From Anaerolineae bacterium (GTDB taxonomy: Bacteria; Chloroflexota; Anaerolineae; Aggregatilineales; Phototrophicaceae), in the NCBI GenBank assembly GCA_028284565.1, contig JANQRM010000364.1:1-5211 (forward strand): a DNA stretch of 5,211 nt, in the 5' to 3' direction. The notes under the pieces were generated by a model, which saw only the letters and a program-made list of their open reading frames with translations, made no database searches and was not told the DNA's origin. A program made the position numbers and the translations under genes. Positions within the stretch are counted from its first letter, which is position 1. Every line of letters starts with the position of its first letter. This document shows positions 1 to 5,211 of this stretch, piece after piece.

Positions 1-1
1 G

Positions 2-1021
2 CCAGAAGCTCCTGAAACCCGCATGGCATTGCCGACTCCTTATGTGGCGCGACGTTTGCATGACTTCAAACCCGATTTGATTCATCTCTTTAGCCCAGCA
101 TTGATGGCAGTCAATGGCATGGCGATGGGACGGCATCTGAATGTCCCTGTCGTGGCGAATTATCAGACGGATTTGCCGGGCTATGCGCTTCAATATGCCT
201 ATCCGAAAATCGTCTCACGGATGGTGGGTCGCTGGTTACGCTACCTGCACAATGGCTGTCATCTGACACTCGTGCCGACGAGCAAGGTCAAAACCGACTT
301 ACAGAACGAGGGGTATCATCGCTTACGTTTATGGGGACGTGGGATTGACTCCGAGCGTTTCCATCCCAAGCATCGCAATGAGGAGATGCGTCAACGGCTG
401 TTGAATGGACGAGATCCGAATTCCCTCGTTTGTCTGTATGTGGGACGGTTGGCGAATGAGAAACGCATCGACCTCTTACTCAAAGTCGCAGAGATGGAAG
501 GTATCGCGCTAACCATAGTGGGTGATGGTGCGAAACGGCAAGATCTAGAGAAATTGTTCGCGCATACCGATACCCATTTTACAGGTTATCTCTATGGAGA
601 TGAACTGGCACAGGCGTATGCAAGTGCGGAACTATTCACCTTTACGGGACAAAACGAGACCTTCGGGCAAGTCATTCAAGAGGCGATGGCTTCCGGTTTG
701 CCAGCAATTGTGGTAAATGAAGGGGGCGCACCTGACCTTGTGACAGAAGGAATCACCGGATTCACCTGTCCAGCCTCACCATCTGCTTTTGCCAAACATG
801 TCAAAACCTTGCAGGATTATCCTGCTTTGCTGAATCAAATGCGCCAGAATGCGAGACAATATGCCGAGAATCGTCCATGGTCAGCCATCATGACACAACT
901 TGAAAATTATTATCGGGAAGCGGTGTATCTCAATGAGCGATTTAAGTCGGTCTATGGCTATACGACCTATCACATCCCCTTCCCTGTGCCAACACGTTTG
1001 ATGCGACGCACAGCTTCTTGA
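2..1021 (+). CDS. Glycosyltransferase family 4 (GT-B fold), N-terminally truncated by the window edge
   Basis: This is most of a retaining GT-B glycosyltransferase, which would transfer a sugar from a nucleotide-sugar to a lipid or glycan acceptor, probably at the inner face of the membrane. The frame is open to the window edge (PEAPETR precedes the first ATG at 23), and that stretch already looks like family sequence, so the true start lies outside. Counting from the Met at 23: the end of the N-terminal Rossmann domain contains PDLIHLFSPA (18-27) and ANYQTDLPGY (45-54). WGRGIDSERFHP (104-115) and YVGRLANEKRID (139-150) mark the start of the C-terminal domain. VGDG lies at 166-169, and the EX7E nucleotide-sugar motif is E212 to E220 (NETFGQVIQEAM), followed by GGAPDLV. 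The layout resembles SqdX (sulfoquinovosyl diacylglycerol synthase) and MgtA-like mannosyltransferases, but donor and acceptor cannot be told. About 50-60 N-terminal residues are probably missing. A 28-residue basic tail follows the catalytic domain. Confidence 0.93.
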   Translation, partial: PEAPETRMALPTPYVARRLHDFKPDLIHLFSPALMAVNGMAMGRHLNVPVVANYQTDLPGYALQYAYPKIVSRMVGRWLRYLHNGCHLTLVPTSKVKTDLQNEGYHRLRLWGRGIDSERFHPKHRNEEMRQRLLNGRDPNSLVCLYVGRLANEKRIDLLLKVAEMEGIALTIVGDGAKRQDLEKLFAHTDTHFTGYLYGDELAQAYASAELFTFTGQNETFGQVIQEAMASGLPAIVVNEGGAPDLVTEGITGFTCPASPSAFAKHVKTLQDYPALLNQMRQNARQYAENRPWSAIMTQLENYYREAVYLNERFKSVYGYTTYHIPFPVPTRLMRRTAS

Positions 1022-1035
1022 TACATGAGATAATT

Positions 1036-1063
1036 GTAGGGGCGGTTCGCGAACCGTGCTTAC
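1036..1063. repeat. Imperfect 28-base palindrome (GTAGGGGCGG-type extragenic repeat or hairpin)
   Basis: The left arm GTAGGGGCGGTTC (1036-1048) and right arm GAACCGTGCTTAC (1051-1063) flank a GC dinucleotide. The core CGGTTCGCGAACCG (1043-1056) is a perfect palindrome. In RNA on the + strand, the two C-to-T differences in the right arm still pair as G-U, leaving one G-G mismatch (1041/1058), so the fold looks maintained. It begins 14 bases after the glycosyltransferase stop and ends 54 bases before mgsA. It may end the upstream transcript, but only a broken T-rich tail (TATGTTATATTTCGTTT) follows rather than a clean T-run. I recall similar GTAGGGGCGG... palindromes scattered between genes in Chloroflexota and other bacteria, so a dispersed repeat is the favoured reading. 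Confidence 0.6.
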
Positions 1064-1117
1064 TATGTTATATTTCGTTTCAAATGCAAAAATGATCACA
1101 CTGATTGGCTATCACAA

Positions 1118-1495
1118 ATGACAGAACGAAAAACACTCGCCCTGATTTCGCATGATGGGAAGAAGGCGGACATGGTCGCCTTTGCAATGGAGAATAAATC
1201 CATTCTGCAGAAGTACAATCTCGTAGCGACGAATACAACTGGCACGTTGATTGCCGATAAAACGGGCTTGCCTGTCCAGAAGATGTTATCCGGTCCCATC
1301 GGCGGGGATGCTCAGATTGCGGCAATGGTGGCAGAGGGCAAGATTTCAGGTGTGTTTTTCTTCGTTGACCCCCTCGACAAACATCCGCATGACCCCGATA
1401 TTCAAGGCTTGTTGCGGATTTGCAATGTGCATAATGTTCCACTCGCCACCAACACCGCCACCGCCAAGTTCATCATCAATGCAGATGAGGAATAA
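1118..1495 (+). CDS. mgsA: Methylglyoxal synthase
   Basis: This cytosolic enzyme (EC 4.2.3.3) converts dihydroxyacetone phosphate to methylglyoxal and inorganic phosphate, a bypass of lower glycolysis that relieves sugar-phosphate stress. The 125 aa align without gaps to the E. coli MgsA core with a constant offset of 7. H12-D13 (SHD) match His19-Asp20, K16 matches Lys23, T40-T41 the phosphate-binding Thr47-Thr48, S58-G59 Ser65-Gly66, and D64 in GGD the catalytic base Asp71. D84, H91 and D94 match Asp91, His98 and Asp101, and R100 matches Arg107. Two differences stand out: Asn39 replaces the Gly of the usual ATGTTG loop, and the protein stops soon after ATNTATAKFII, lacking the C-terminal tail of the 152-aa E. 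coli enzyme. The ATG at 1118 is the first usable start after an upstream in-frame TAG at 1037. No good Shine-Dalgarno sequence precedes it. It is separated from the glycosyltransferase by 96 bases and may have its own promoter. Confidence 0.96.
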   Translation: MTERKTLALISHDGKKADMVAFAMENKSILQKYNLVATNTTGTLIADKTGLPVQKMLSGPIGGDAQIAAMVAEGKISGVFFFVDPLDKHPHDPDIQGLLRICNVHNVPLATNTATAKFIINADEE

Positions 1496-1503
1496 TGATT
1501 CAA

Positions 1504-1536
1504 CGCAAAGAGGCAAAGGACGCTGAGGCGCAAAGG
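1504..1536. repeat. Short array of degenerate CGCAAAGG octamers
   Basis: Four head-to-tail units of 8-9 bases fill most of the convergent gap between mgsA and the gene on the other strand: CGCAAAGA (1504-1511), GGCAAAGGA (1512-1520), CGCTGAGG (1521-1528) and CGCAAAGG (1529-1536). Three of the four keep GCAAAG. It starts nine bases after the mgsA stop and ends 18 bases before the opposing stop. No stem-loop with a T-run is visible in the 59-base gap (1496-1554), so I call no terminator. I recall short intergenic CGCAAAG arrays from several environmental bacterial genomes, but their role is not known to me. Confidence 0.55.
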
Positions 1537-1554
1537 AAAAATTAGATTAGTTTG

Positions 1555-1818
1555 TTATTCAGTTTTATCTATTCGTAGAAAACCAGATAACCACTCTCGG
1601 TCTTTATCGTCCGTATTGCGATATTGTTCTGGATCACGATTCACCCAGATTTCCTTTGTTTGATATCCATTTTCAGCATGAACAAAGTGTATCTGAAAAA
1701 TGCAATAACCTGTCCAGCTACGATGGATATGAAGCCAATCATCTTCCATGTAATAGAACCAGTGGTCTTCCATCGCACGCGGTATATAGCCCCAACGAAC
1801 TTCTTCGTAACGCTCTGG
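1555..1818 (-). pseudogene. Second copy of an uncharacterised domain, in frame behind the TGA of the upstream gene
   Basis: This is the continuation of the 1819-2268 reading frame past its TGA, giving 87 residues before a TAA. I do not recognise a named family. The start, PERYEEVRWGYIP, matches the first copy's PEEYRLLKLGYIP, followed by MEDHWFYYMEDDWLHIHR, SWTGYCIFQIHF and EIWVNRDPEQYRNTDD. This copy is richer in Trp, His, Asp and Tyr than the first and looks like the better preserved form. No ATG, GTG, TTG or CTG lies between the TGA and the conserved block; the first possible start is the ATG at 1773. That start would give a 72-aa protein lacking the PERY...GYIP block. Possible readings are a fragment made silent by a nonsense mutation, the C-terminal half of a readthrough product, or a short reinitiated protein. 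There are no frameshifts or further stops inside it, which argues that any inactivation is recent. Confidence 0.5.
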
Positions 1819-2268
1819 TCAGATACTTAACTCAATATCTAATTTCACTTTTTGTTCGGGCATAGGAATTGTTTTCCAATGGTCATATGTGGCTGGGTAT
1901 TCCGTGAGTTCTATCCAACGCAACAATTCATCAACAAGATGATTGAGGTGATGAATCAACATATCCTCATTCATTTTCTGAACCAAGGCATGTTTTGATT
2001 GGGTTTGAACATTAACGGCTTTATAGCCCTCAGATAGCGGTTGTAATTGAAAACTGATATGGAATTCTTCTGTCAACTTCCAATAGACATAAAATGTAGT
2101 GTCTTCAAAAAATGCCAACCAGTAATCGGAAATATCCGGAATATACCCTAATTTTAAGAGGCGATATTCTTCTGGGGAAAAGGTTCTTGTCCAATTGACT
2201 TGTATAAGATCATCGGGCATGGGTTGAAGGTCGAAATCTTCGCGTTTAGCTGGTTGACTTCGTAACAT
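1819..2268 (-). CDS. Hypothetical protein, 149 aa, first of two tandem homologous domains
   Basis: I do not recognise the function. The protein is soluble, with no signal peptide or membrane segment. After a polar lead (1-29) it has SPEEYRLLKLGYIP (31-44), DYWLAFFEDTTFYVYW (48-63), a probable beta-rich stretch, and an amphipathic helical region (about 93-122, MNEDMLIHHLNHLVDELL). The block from S31 to about residue 90 aligns with the sequence that follows its own stop codon in the same frame, so the gene is half of a tandem duplication. Its ATG at 2268 lies 7 bases beyond the TAG of the membrane protein gene, consistent with the same operon; only a weak GAGTAG could serve as ribosome binding site. 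The next in-frame Met (residue 17) is a less likely start. The stop context is ATC TGA CCA. The gene is clearly more AT-rich than its neighbours, suggesting it was acquired separately. Confidence 0.7.
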   Translation of the reverse strand: MLRSQPAKREDFDLQPMPDDLIQVNWTRTFSPEEYRLLKLGYIPDISDYWLAFFEDTTFYVYWKLTEEFHISFQLQPLSEGYKAVNVQTQSKHALVQKMNEDMLIHHLNHLVDELLRWIELTEYPATYDHWKTIPMPEQKVKLDIELSI

Positions 2269-2275
2269 TTACATT

Positions 2276-3238
2276 CTACTCACGCCGTTCAGACAAGCGC
2301 ACAGCCAGCGCAAGCAATCCATCACTGATGATCGCTTGAACGAGAGCGAAACCGAGTAAGATGATGCCCATGAAGATGGAATAGGGAACTATCGCCCAGA
2401 TTTCACCCGCCGCGCCCAGTTGCATCAGGAACAAGCCCCAATCCGTGAAGGCGCTGTAACCCGCCACCAACAAGAGTGATTCTGTGTTGGCAGATTCAAA
2501 AGTGTTTTGCAGGAATTGCGTCATGGCAACCAAGAAGCCGAAGACCAAAATCAAGCGGAAGAGTATCCAGAGGATATGCAAGATACCCGCATAGGCGCGG
2601 TCTTTGATGGCGACTGTGATGAGGATACCCAGCGCAATATCGACCCCCAAACTCGTGAGGGGTAGGATTAAGCCAGCCGTCATGAGGAAGGCAAGCATGA
2701 TGACCCCAAGAAAGACGGACATTTCCGGCGTGATATTGGCGGTGAGAATGTCAAGGTAGCCTCCACGAAACGCGGTCAGGTCATAGAGGATGCCAATGAT
2801 GAGGACGATACGAACGAGCATCACCCCGCCGATTAATCCACGCAGGCGATAGAAGATGGCAACCCATCGTGTGCGTAAGCGGAGTTCTGCACCGACTTCG
2901 GTGGAACGGAATTTGTCCCATGTGCGACGTTGACGCTCTTCATTGACGGAGTTTGCGCCGAGCGTCACGGCAATCAGGCGCATGACCACTTGAACAATCA
3001 GGGTCGGGAAAAAGACAATGCGCCAGATGATGTCCGTGATGTTGTTTGTGAGAGGTTGGGGTGCAACATAGAGCGCATAAAGGTAGCCGATACTGCCGAG
3101 TATCAATGCCAAGAAGAGGAATTGTACGAAGCGGACGGTGAACGTGCCACTCTCGCGCATGCGGGCGATTTCATGGCGCAGGATGGGATGTTCGGGTCTT
3201 GCCCATTCTGGCAGTTGTCCGGTTAATCGCTGTAACAT
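2276..3238 (-). CDS. Multipass membrane protein, ABC-2 permease-like layout
   Basis: This is an integral inner-membrane protein of 320 aa. The frame could start at 3298, but I place the start at the ATG at 3238. That ATG overlaps the addA stop by one base (TGATG) and has GGAGGG (revcomp of 3244-3249) about five bases upstream, a strong sign of translational coupling. A cytosolic N-terminus with HPILRHEIARMRESG (17-31) leads to hydrophobic segments near 36-58, 70-93, 134-152, 172-192, 193-211, 219-240, 255-275 and 280-304. Between the second and third lies a charged loop, EERQRRTWDKFRSTEVG (100-116). The N-terminal 'NPI/HPI...R' block and an 'E-R-x-x-x-T-W-D' loop after the second segment are the layout I associate with ABC-2-type permeases, whose loop usually reads like ERExGTxDLLxxTPLS. 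The match is loose, and no ATPase gene lies next to it in the window. Substrate and role are unknown. Confidence 0.82.
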   Translation of the reverse strand: MLQRLTGQLPEWARPEHPILRHEIARMRESGTFTVRFVQFLFLALILGSIGYLYALYVAPQPLTNNITDIIWRIVFFPTLIVQVVMRLIAVTLGANSVNEERQRRTWDKFRSTEVGAELRLRTRWVAIFYRLRGLIGGVMLVRIVLIIGILYDLTAFRGGYLDILTANITPEMSVFLGVIMLAFLMTAGLILPLTSLGVDIALGILITVAIKDRAYAGILHILWILFRLILVFGFLVAMTQFLQNTFESANTESLLLVAGYSAFTDWGLFLMQLGAAGEIWAIVPYSIFMGIILLGFALVQAIISDGLLALAVRLSERRE

Positions 3239-5211
3239 CAGTACCCTCCGAGCAAATCCCCCAAGTAGGTTTCGAGCTTCATCAATTCCGCTTGCCACGT
3301 CGTTTGCAGGACTTCGACAGTTTGATTATAGCGAATGTAATGCACATAGGCTTGGATTGCAACCGAAGCCCCCAATTGGTTACGCACCGCTTCGGCATAG
3401 GCTCCGACTTGGAGATGGTAGCGTTTAGCATGATTTTCAATTACCGAGTCATCATCATGAAGATTGGGGACATAGCTGGTTTTGTAATCGACAACCACCC
3501 ATGCACCATCGGGGCGTTGGAAGAGCAAATCGAGAATGCCGTGAATGACACGCTTGTCGGTTCGGAGGACAAAAGGTAGTTCAACATAGATGGGATAGTT
3601 GTTGTTTCGTGCGGATTGAATCCATTGGTAAAGTTCGCTCTGTCCAAAATCTCTCAGGAGGCGTTTGGCACGACGGACAGCATCTTTGAGAGCATCGGAT
3701 TCGTGCAAGCCTTCTGCCCATGCAAAGCCCTGTAGAACCGTGTTGAAGTCTGTTGCAGTATCGACGTATGCGCCATATCGCAGAGCTTCGTGGACGATAT
3801 TCCCGATAATCGCACCAGTCACAGGTGTGCTGAAGCGTCGAATCGGGTTGAGATTGAGAGATGCATCATTGAAAGCACGATTGCGAAATCGCTGACGGAA
3901 GTATTCTTTGCTGTCTTCATCCTCACCATATCGCGCACCGCCTAAATCTGCCAATTGCGTTGCCGTGAGATGTCCGAGTTTCTTCTCCGTGGCAACTTGA
4001 ACCGAGCCAATCATGGGTGGGGCTTGAGGTGGAAAGTCGGTTGTAGATGCGTCAAAGTCCCATAAATCGCGGGTTGGTCGGGCAGATGGAGGGGGTTTGT
4101 ATTGTGGCAGATGAACCCGAACTTGCTCAGTTTCATAGACCGTTTGAGGATGGGGGTCATCTTGCCATGCCGAGAAATCGAAAGTTTCTAAATTGAGTAA
4201 GTCTTTCAACCAGCCATTTGCCCCTTGCCAGCCTTTGTTCGATGACATTGTGACTTGCCCACTCATGATGAGGTAGTCCTGTGCGCGGGTGCAGGCGACA
4301 TAGAGCAGGCGTTTGCGCTCGGCATCGTCACGTTGACGTTCCAAATTCTGCTGATAACGATAGGCATAGGTCGCTTCGTAACCTGAAGCGTTCTTGTCAT
4401 TAGTCGCATGATAGACCTTACAGCTTAACATCCCCTTACCTTCATCATTCAAGTCGTAGCGCAAAACATTGGATTGTGCGTTGGTAGGTCTACGGGAGGT
4501 ATCGGCAAGAATGACAACGGGAAATTCCAAGCCTTTGCTGGCATGGACGGTCATTAAACGAACTGCATTTTCGGACGAGAGGGTTGCCTCGCCTTCGCGG
4601 ATTTCTTTGTCGCTGAGGTCATTGAGATATTGCGTAAATGCACTCAAGGTGAGTTTGCCACTTTGCTCCGCAACCGACACCAGTTTTTCGATATTACTCC
4701 GCAGGCGTGTGCCGTTCGGCAGTCCCGCTATGATGGCGAGATAGCCTGTTTTGGCGAGGGCTTGTCGCATCAGTTCGGAGATAGTCACTCGTCCTGCAAT
4801 GTGGCTGAGGTCATCCAGACAATCAACAGCATATTGAATTTTTGGCTTGTCTGCTCGTGTTATCCCAACTATGTTCTCACCTAAGGCACGTCGCATGGCT
4901 TCCCATAAAGCAACAGGCTGTTTGTAATTATCATCTTCAAAAACTTGGCGCAGAGCAAATAGCATATCATCGCTGAAACTGAACATGGGGGAGCGCAAGA
5001 CGGTGGCTAGGGATAAATCATCTGAGAGGTTATAAAGAGACTTGAGCAAGTTGAGCATGTCCCAAACCTCTTGCCGACTGTAATAGCCCTTCCCCGCAAC
5101 CGTGACATAGGGGATTTGTGCGTCTTTGAGTGCGGATTCGTAAAGAACAACATCGTTCATGGAGCGAAAGAGCATAACAAAATCGCGGTATTCGATTGGA
5201 CGGTAGTGATT
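3238..5211 (-). CDS. addA: AddA-like UvrD-family helicase with C-terminal PD-(D/E)XK nuclease, N-terminus outside the window
   Basis: This is the C-terminal 657 residues of a double-strand-end-processing helicase-nuclease (AddAB/RecBCD-like), which unwinds and resects DNA ends for recombinational repair. The frame is open to the window edge (NHYRPIEYRDFV before the first in-frame Met at 5175); family length of about 1200 aa implies the ATPase motifs I-III lie outside. Counting from the Met at 5175: helicase motif IV is DFVMLFRS spanning that Met; motif V is VRLMTVHASKGLEFPVVIL (205-223); motif VI is ERKRLLYVACTRA (286-298, arginine finger R297). A proline-rich linker follows (about 357-390). 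The nuclease domain has GNIVHEAL (H462), E532, GILDLLF (D549), VVVDYKTS (D563, K565) and HLQVGAYAEA (Q589, Y593), so all expected metal and catalytic positions are present. No cysteine cluster of the AddB type is seen. An addB partner would be expected upstream, outside the window. The TGA overlaps the ATG of the membrane protein gene. Confidence 0.92.
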   Translation of the reverse strand, partial: NHYRPIEYRDFVMLFRSMNDVVLYESALKDAQIPYVTVAGKGYYSRQEVWDMLNLLKSLYNLSDDLSLATVLRSPMFSFSDDMLFALRQVFEDDNYKQPVALWEAMRRALGENIVGITRADKPKIQYAVDCLDDLSHIAGRVTISELMRQALAKTGYLAIIAGLPNGTRLRSNIEKLVSVAEQSGKLTLSAFTQYLNDLSDKEIREGEATLSSENAVRLMTVHASKGLEFPVVILADTSRRPTNAQSNVLRYDLNDEGKGMLSCKVYHATNDKNASGYEATYAYRYQQNLERQRDDAERKRLLYVACTRAQDYLIMSGQVTMSSNKGWQGANGWLKDLLNLETFDFSAWQDDPHPQTVYETEQVRVHLPQYKPPPSARPTRDLWDFDASTTDFPPQAPPMIGSVQVATEKKLGHLTATQLADLGGARYGEDEDSKEYFRQRFRNRAFNDASLNLNPIRRFSTPVTGAIIGNIVHEALRYGAYVDTATDFNTVLQGFAWAEGLHESDALKDAVRRAKRLLRDFGQSELYQWIQSARNNNYPIYVELPFVLRTDKRVIHGILDLLFQRPDGAWVVVDYKTSYVPNLHDDDSVIENHAKRYHLQVGAYAEAVRNQLGASVAIQAYVHYIRYNQTVEVLQTTWQAELMKLETYLGDLLGGY
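3244..3249 (-). promoter_or_regulatory. Shine-Dalgarno site for the membrane protein gene, inside the addA 3' end
   Basis: The - strand reads GGAGGG, TAC, TGATG. A GGAGG core about six bases before the ATG is close to ideal and lies within the last codons of addA. It decides the start at 3238 over the longer in-frame start at 3298, whose extra 20 residues overlap addA and have no conserved-looking content. Confidence 0.75.

Noticed and set aside
1020..1117. Sigma-70 promoter for mgsA (TATGTT or TTATAT near 1064-1073)
   Set aside because: No matching -35 box at 16-18 bases; the only TTG-type candidate (TTGTAG at 1034) is 24 bases away and lies across the palindrome.
1080..1442. 120-aa open frame on the - strand across mgsA
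   Set aside because: Shadow of mgsA; low-complexity, Cys/Ser/Arg-rich translation without family features.
1504..1536. CRISPR-like array
   Set aside because: Units are only 8-9 bases with no spacers, and no cas genes are present.
1496..1554. Bidirectional terminator in the convergent gap
   Set aside because: No self-complementary stem with a T-run is found; the gap is mostly the octamer array.
1555..1773. A free-standing 72-aa gene starting at the ATG at 1773
   Set aside because: Homology to the first copy continues 15 residues upstream of this Met, up to the TGA, so the ATG is internal to the domain. No ribosome binding site is apparent.
1819..1821. Selenocysteine or reassigned TGA codon
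   Set aside because: The aligned residue is serine, not cysteine, and I see no clear selenocysteine-type hairpin just downstream. TGA acts as a normal stop for the glycosyltransferase and addA.
1624..1865. Two overlapping + strand open frames of 68-69 aa
   Set aside because: They sit opposite the second domain copy, whose homology to the first copy shows that the - strand frame is the real one.
3239..3298. Longer start for the membrane protein at 3298, adding 20 residues
   Set aside because: The extension lies entirely within addA coding sequence. The ATG at 3238 has a strong GGAGGG site and the typical TGATG overlap.
4469..4884. Two + strand open frames opposite addA
   Set aside because: Both lie opposite well-conserved helicase sequence and their translations show no recognisable motifs.

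Overview
The window holds two gene blocks that run toward each other and meet near position 1500-1550. On the + strand are the 3' part of a GT-B family 4 glycosyltransferase (cut by the left edge) and a complete small methylglyoxal synthase gene. On the - strand, reading from the right edge, are the C-terminal 657 residues of an AddA/UvrD-type helicase-nuclease (cut by the right edge), a multipass membrane protein gene joined to it by a TGATG stop/start overlap, and after a 7-base gap a small gene of unknown function. That small gene runs in frame through one TGA into a second copy of its own domain.

The layout is bacterial: tight spacing, a clear GGAGG ribosome binding site, and no introns. 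The proteins and two short intergenic repeats (an imperfect palindrome built on GTAGGGGCGG, and a short array of CGCAAAGG-like octamers) remind me of Chloroflexota or similar environmental bacteria. That is recalled resemblance only; no marker gene in the window fixes the taxon. The standard code is in use: the glycosyltransferase and addA both end in TGA at the expected family C-terminus.

Region by region: 2-1021 glycosyltransferase; 1022-1117 intergenic with a near-perfect 28-base hairpin; 1118-1495 mgsA; 1496-1554 convergent gap with the octamer repeats; 1555-1818 second domain copy lying behind the in-frame TGA; 1819-2268 first domain copy (149 aa); 2276-3238 membrane protein; 3238-5211 AddA-like protein. 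The - strand genes look like one transcription unit whose promoter lies outside the window. AddA proteins process double-strand DNA ends for recombination. The membrane protein has the layout of a divergent ABC-2-type permease, and its coupling to a DNA repair gene is unexplained.

The most notable signal is at 1555-2268. It is an internally duplicated, AT-rich, uncharacterised protein whose two homologous halves are separated by a single TGA in the same frame. The TGA falls exactly where the first copy has a conserved-looking serine, and no ATG, GTG, TTG or CTG start lies between the TGA and the conserved beginning of the second half. It is either a recent nonsense mutation (one base from a TCA serine codon), a sequencing error, or a readthrough gene. 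Nothing in the window amounts to a clearly new system.
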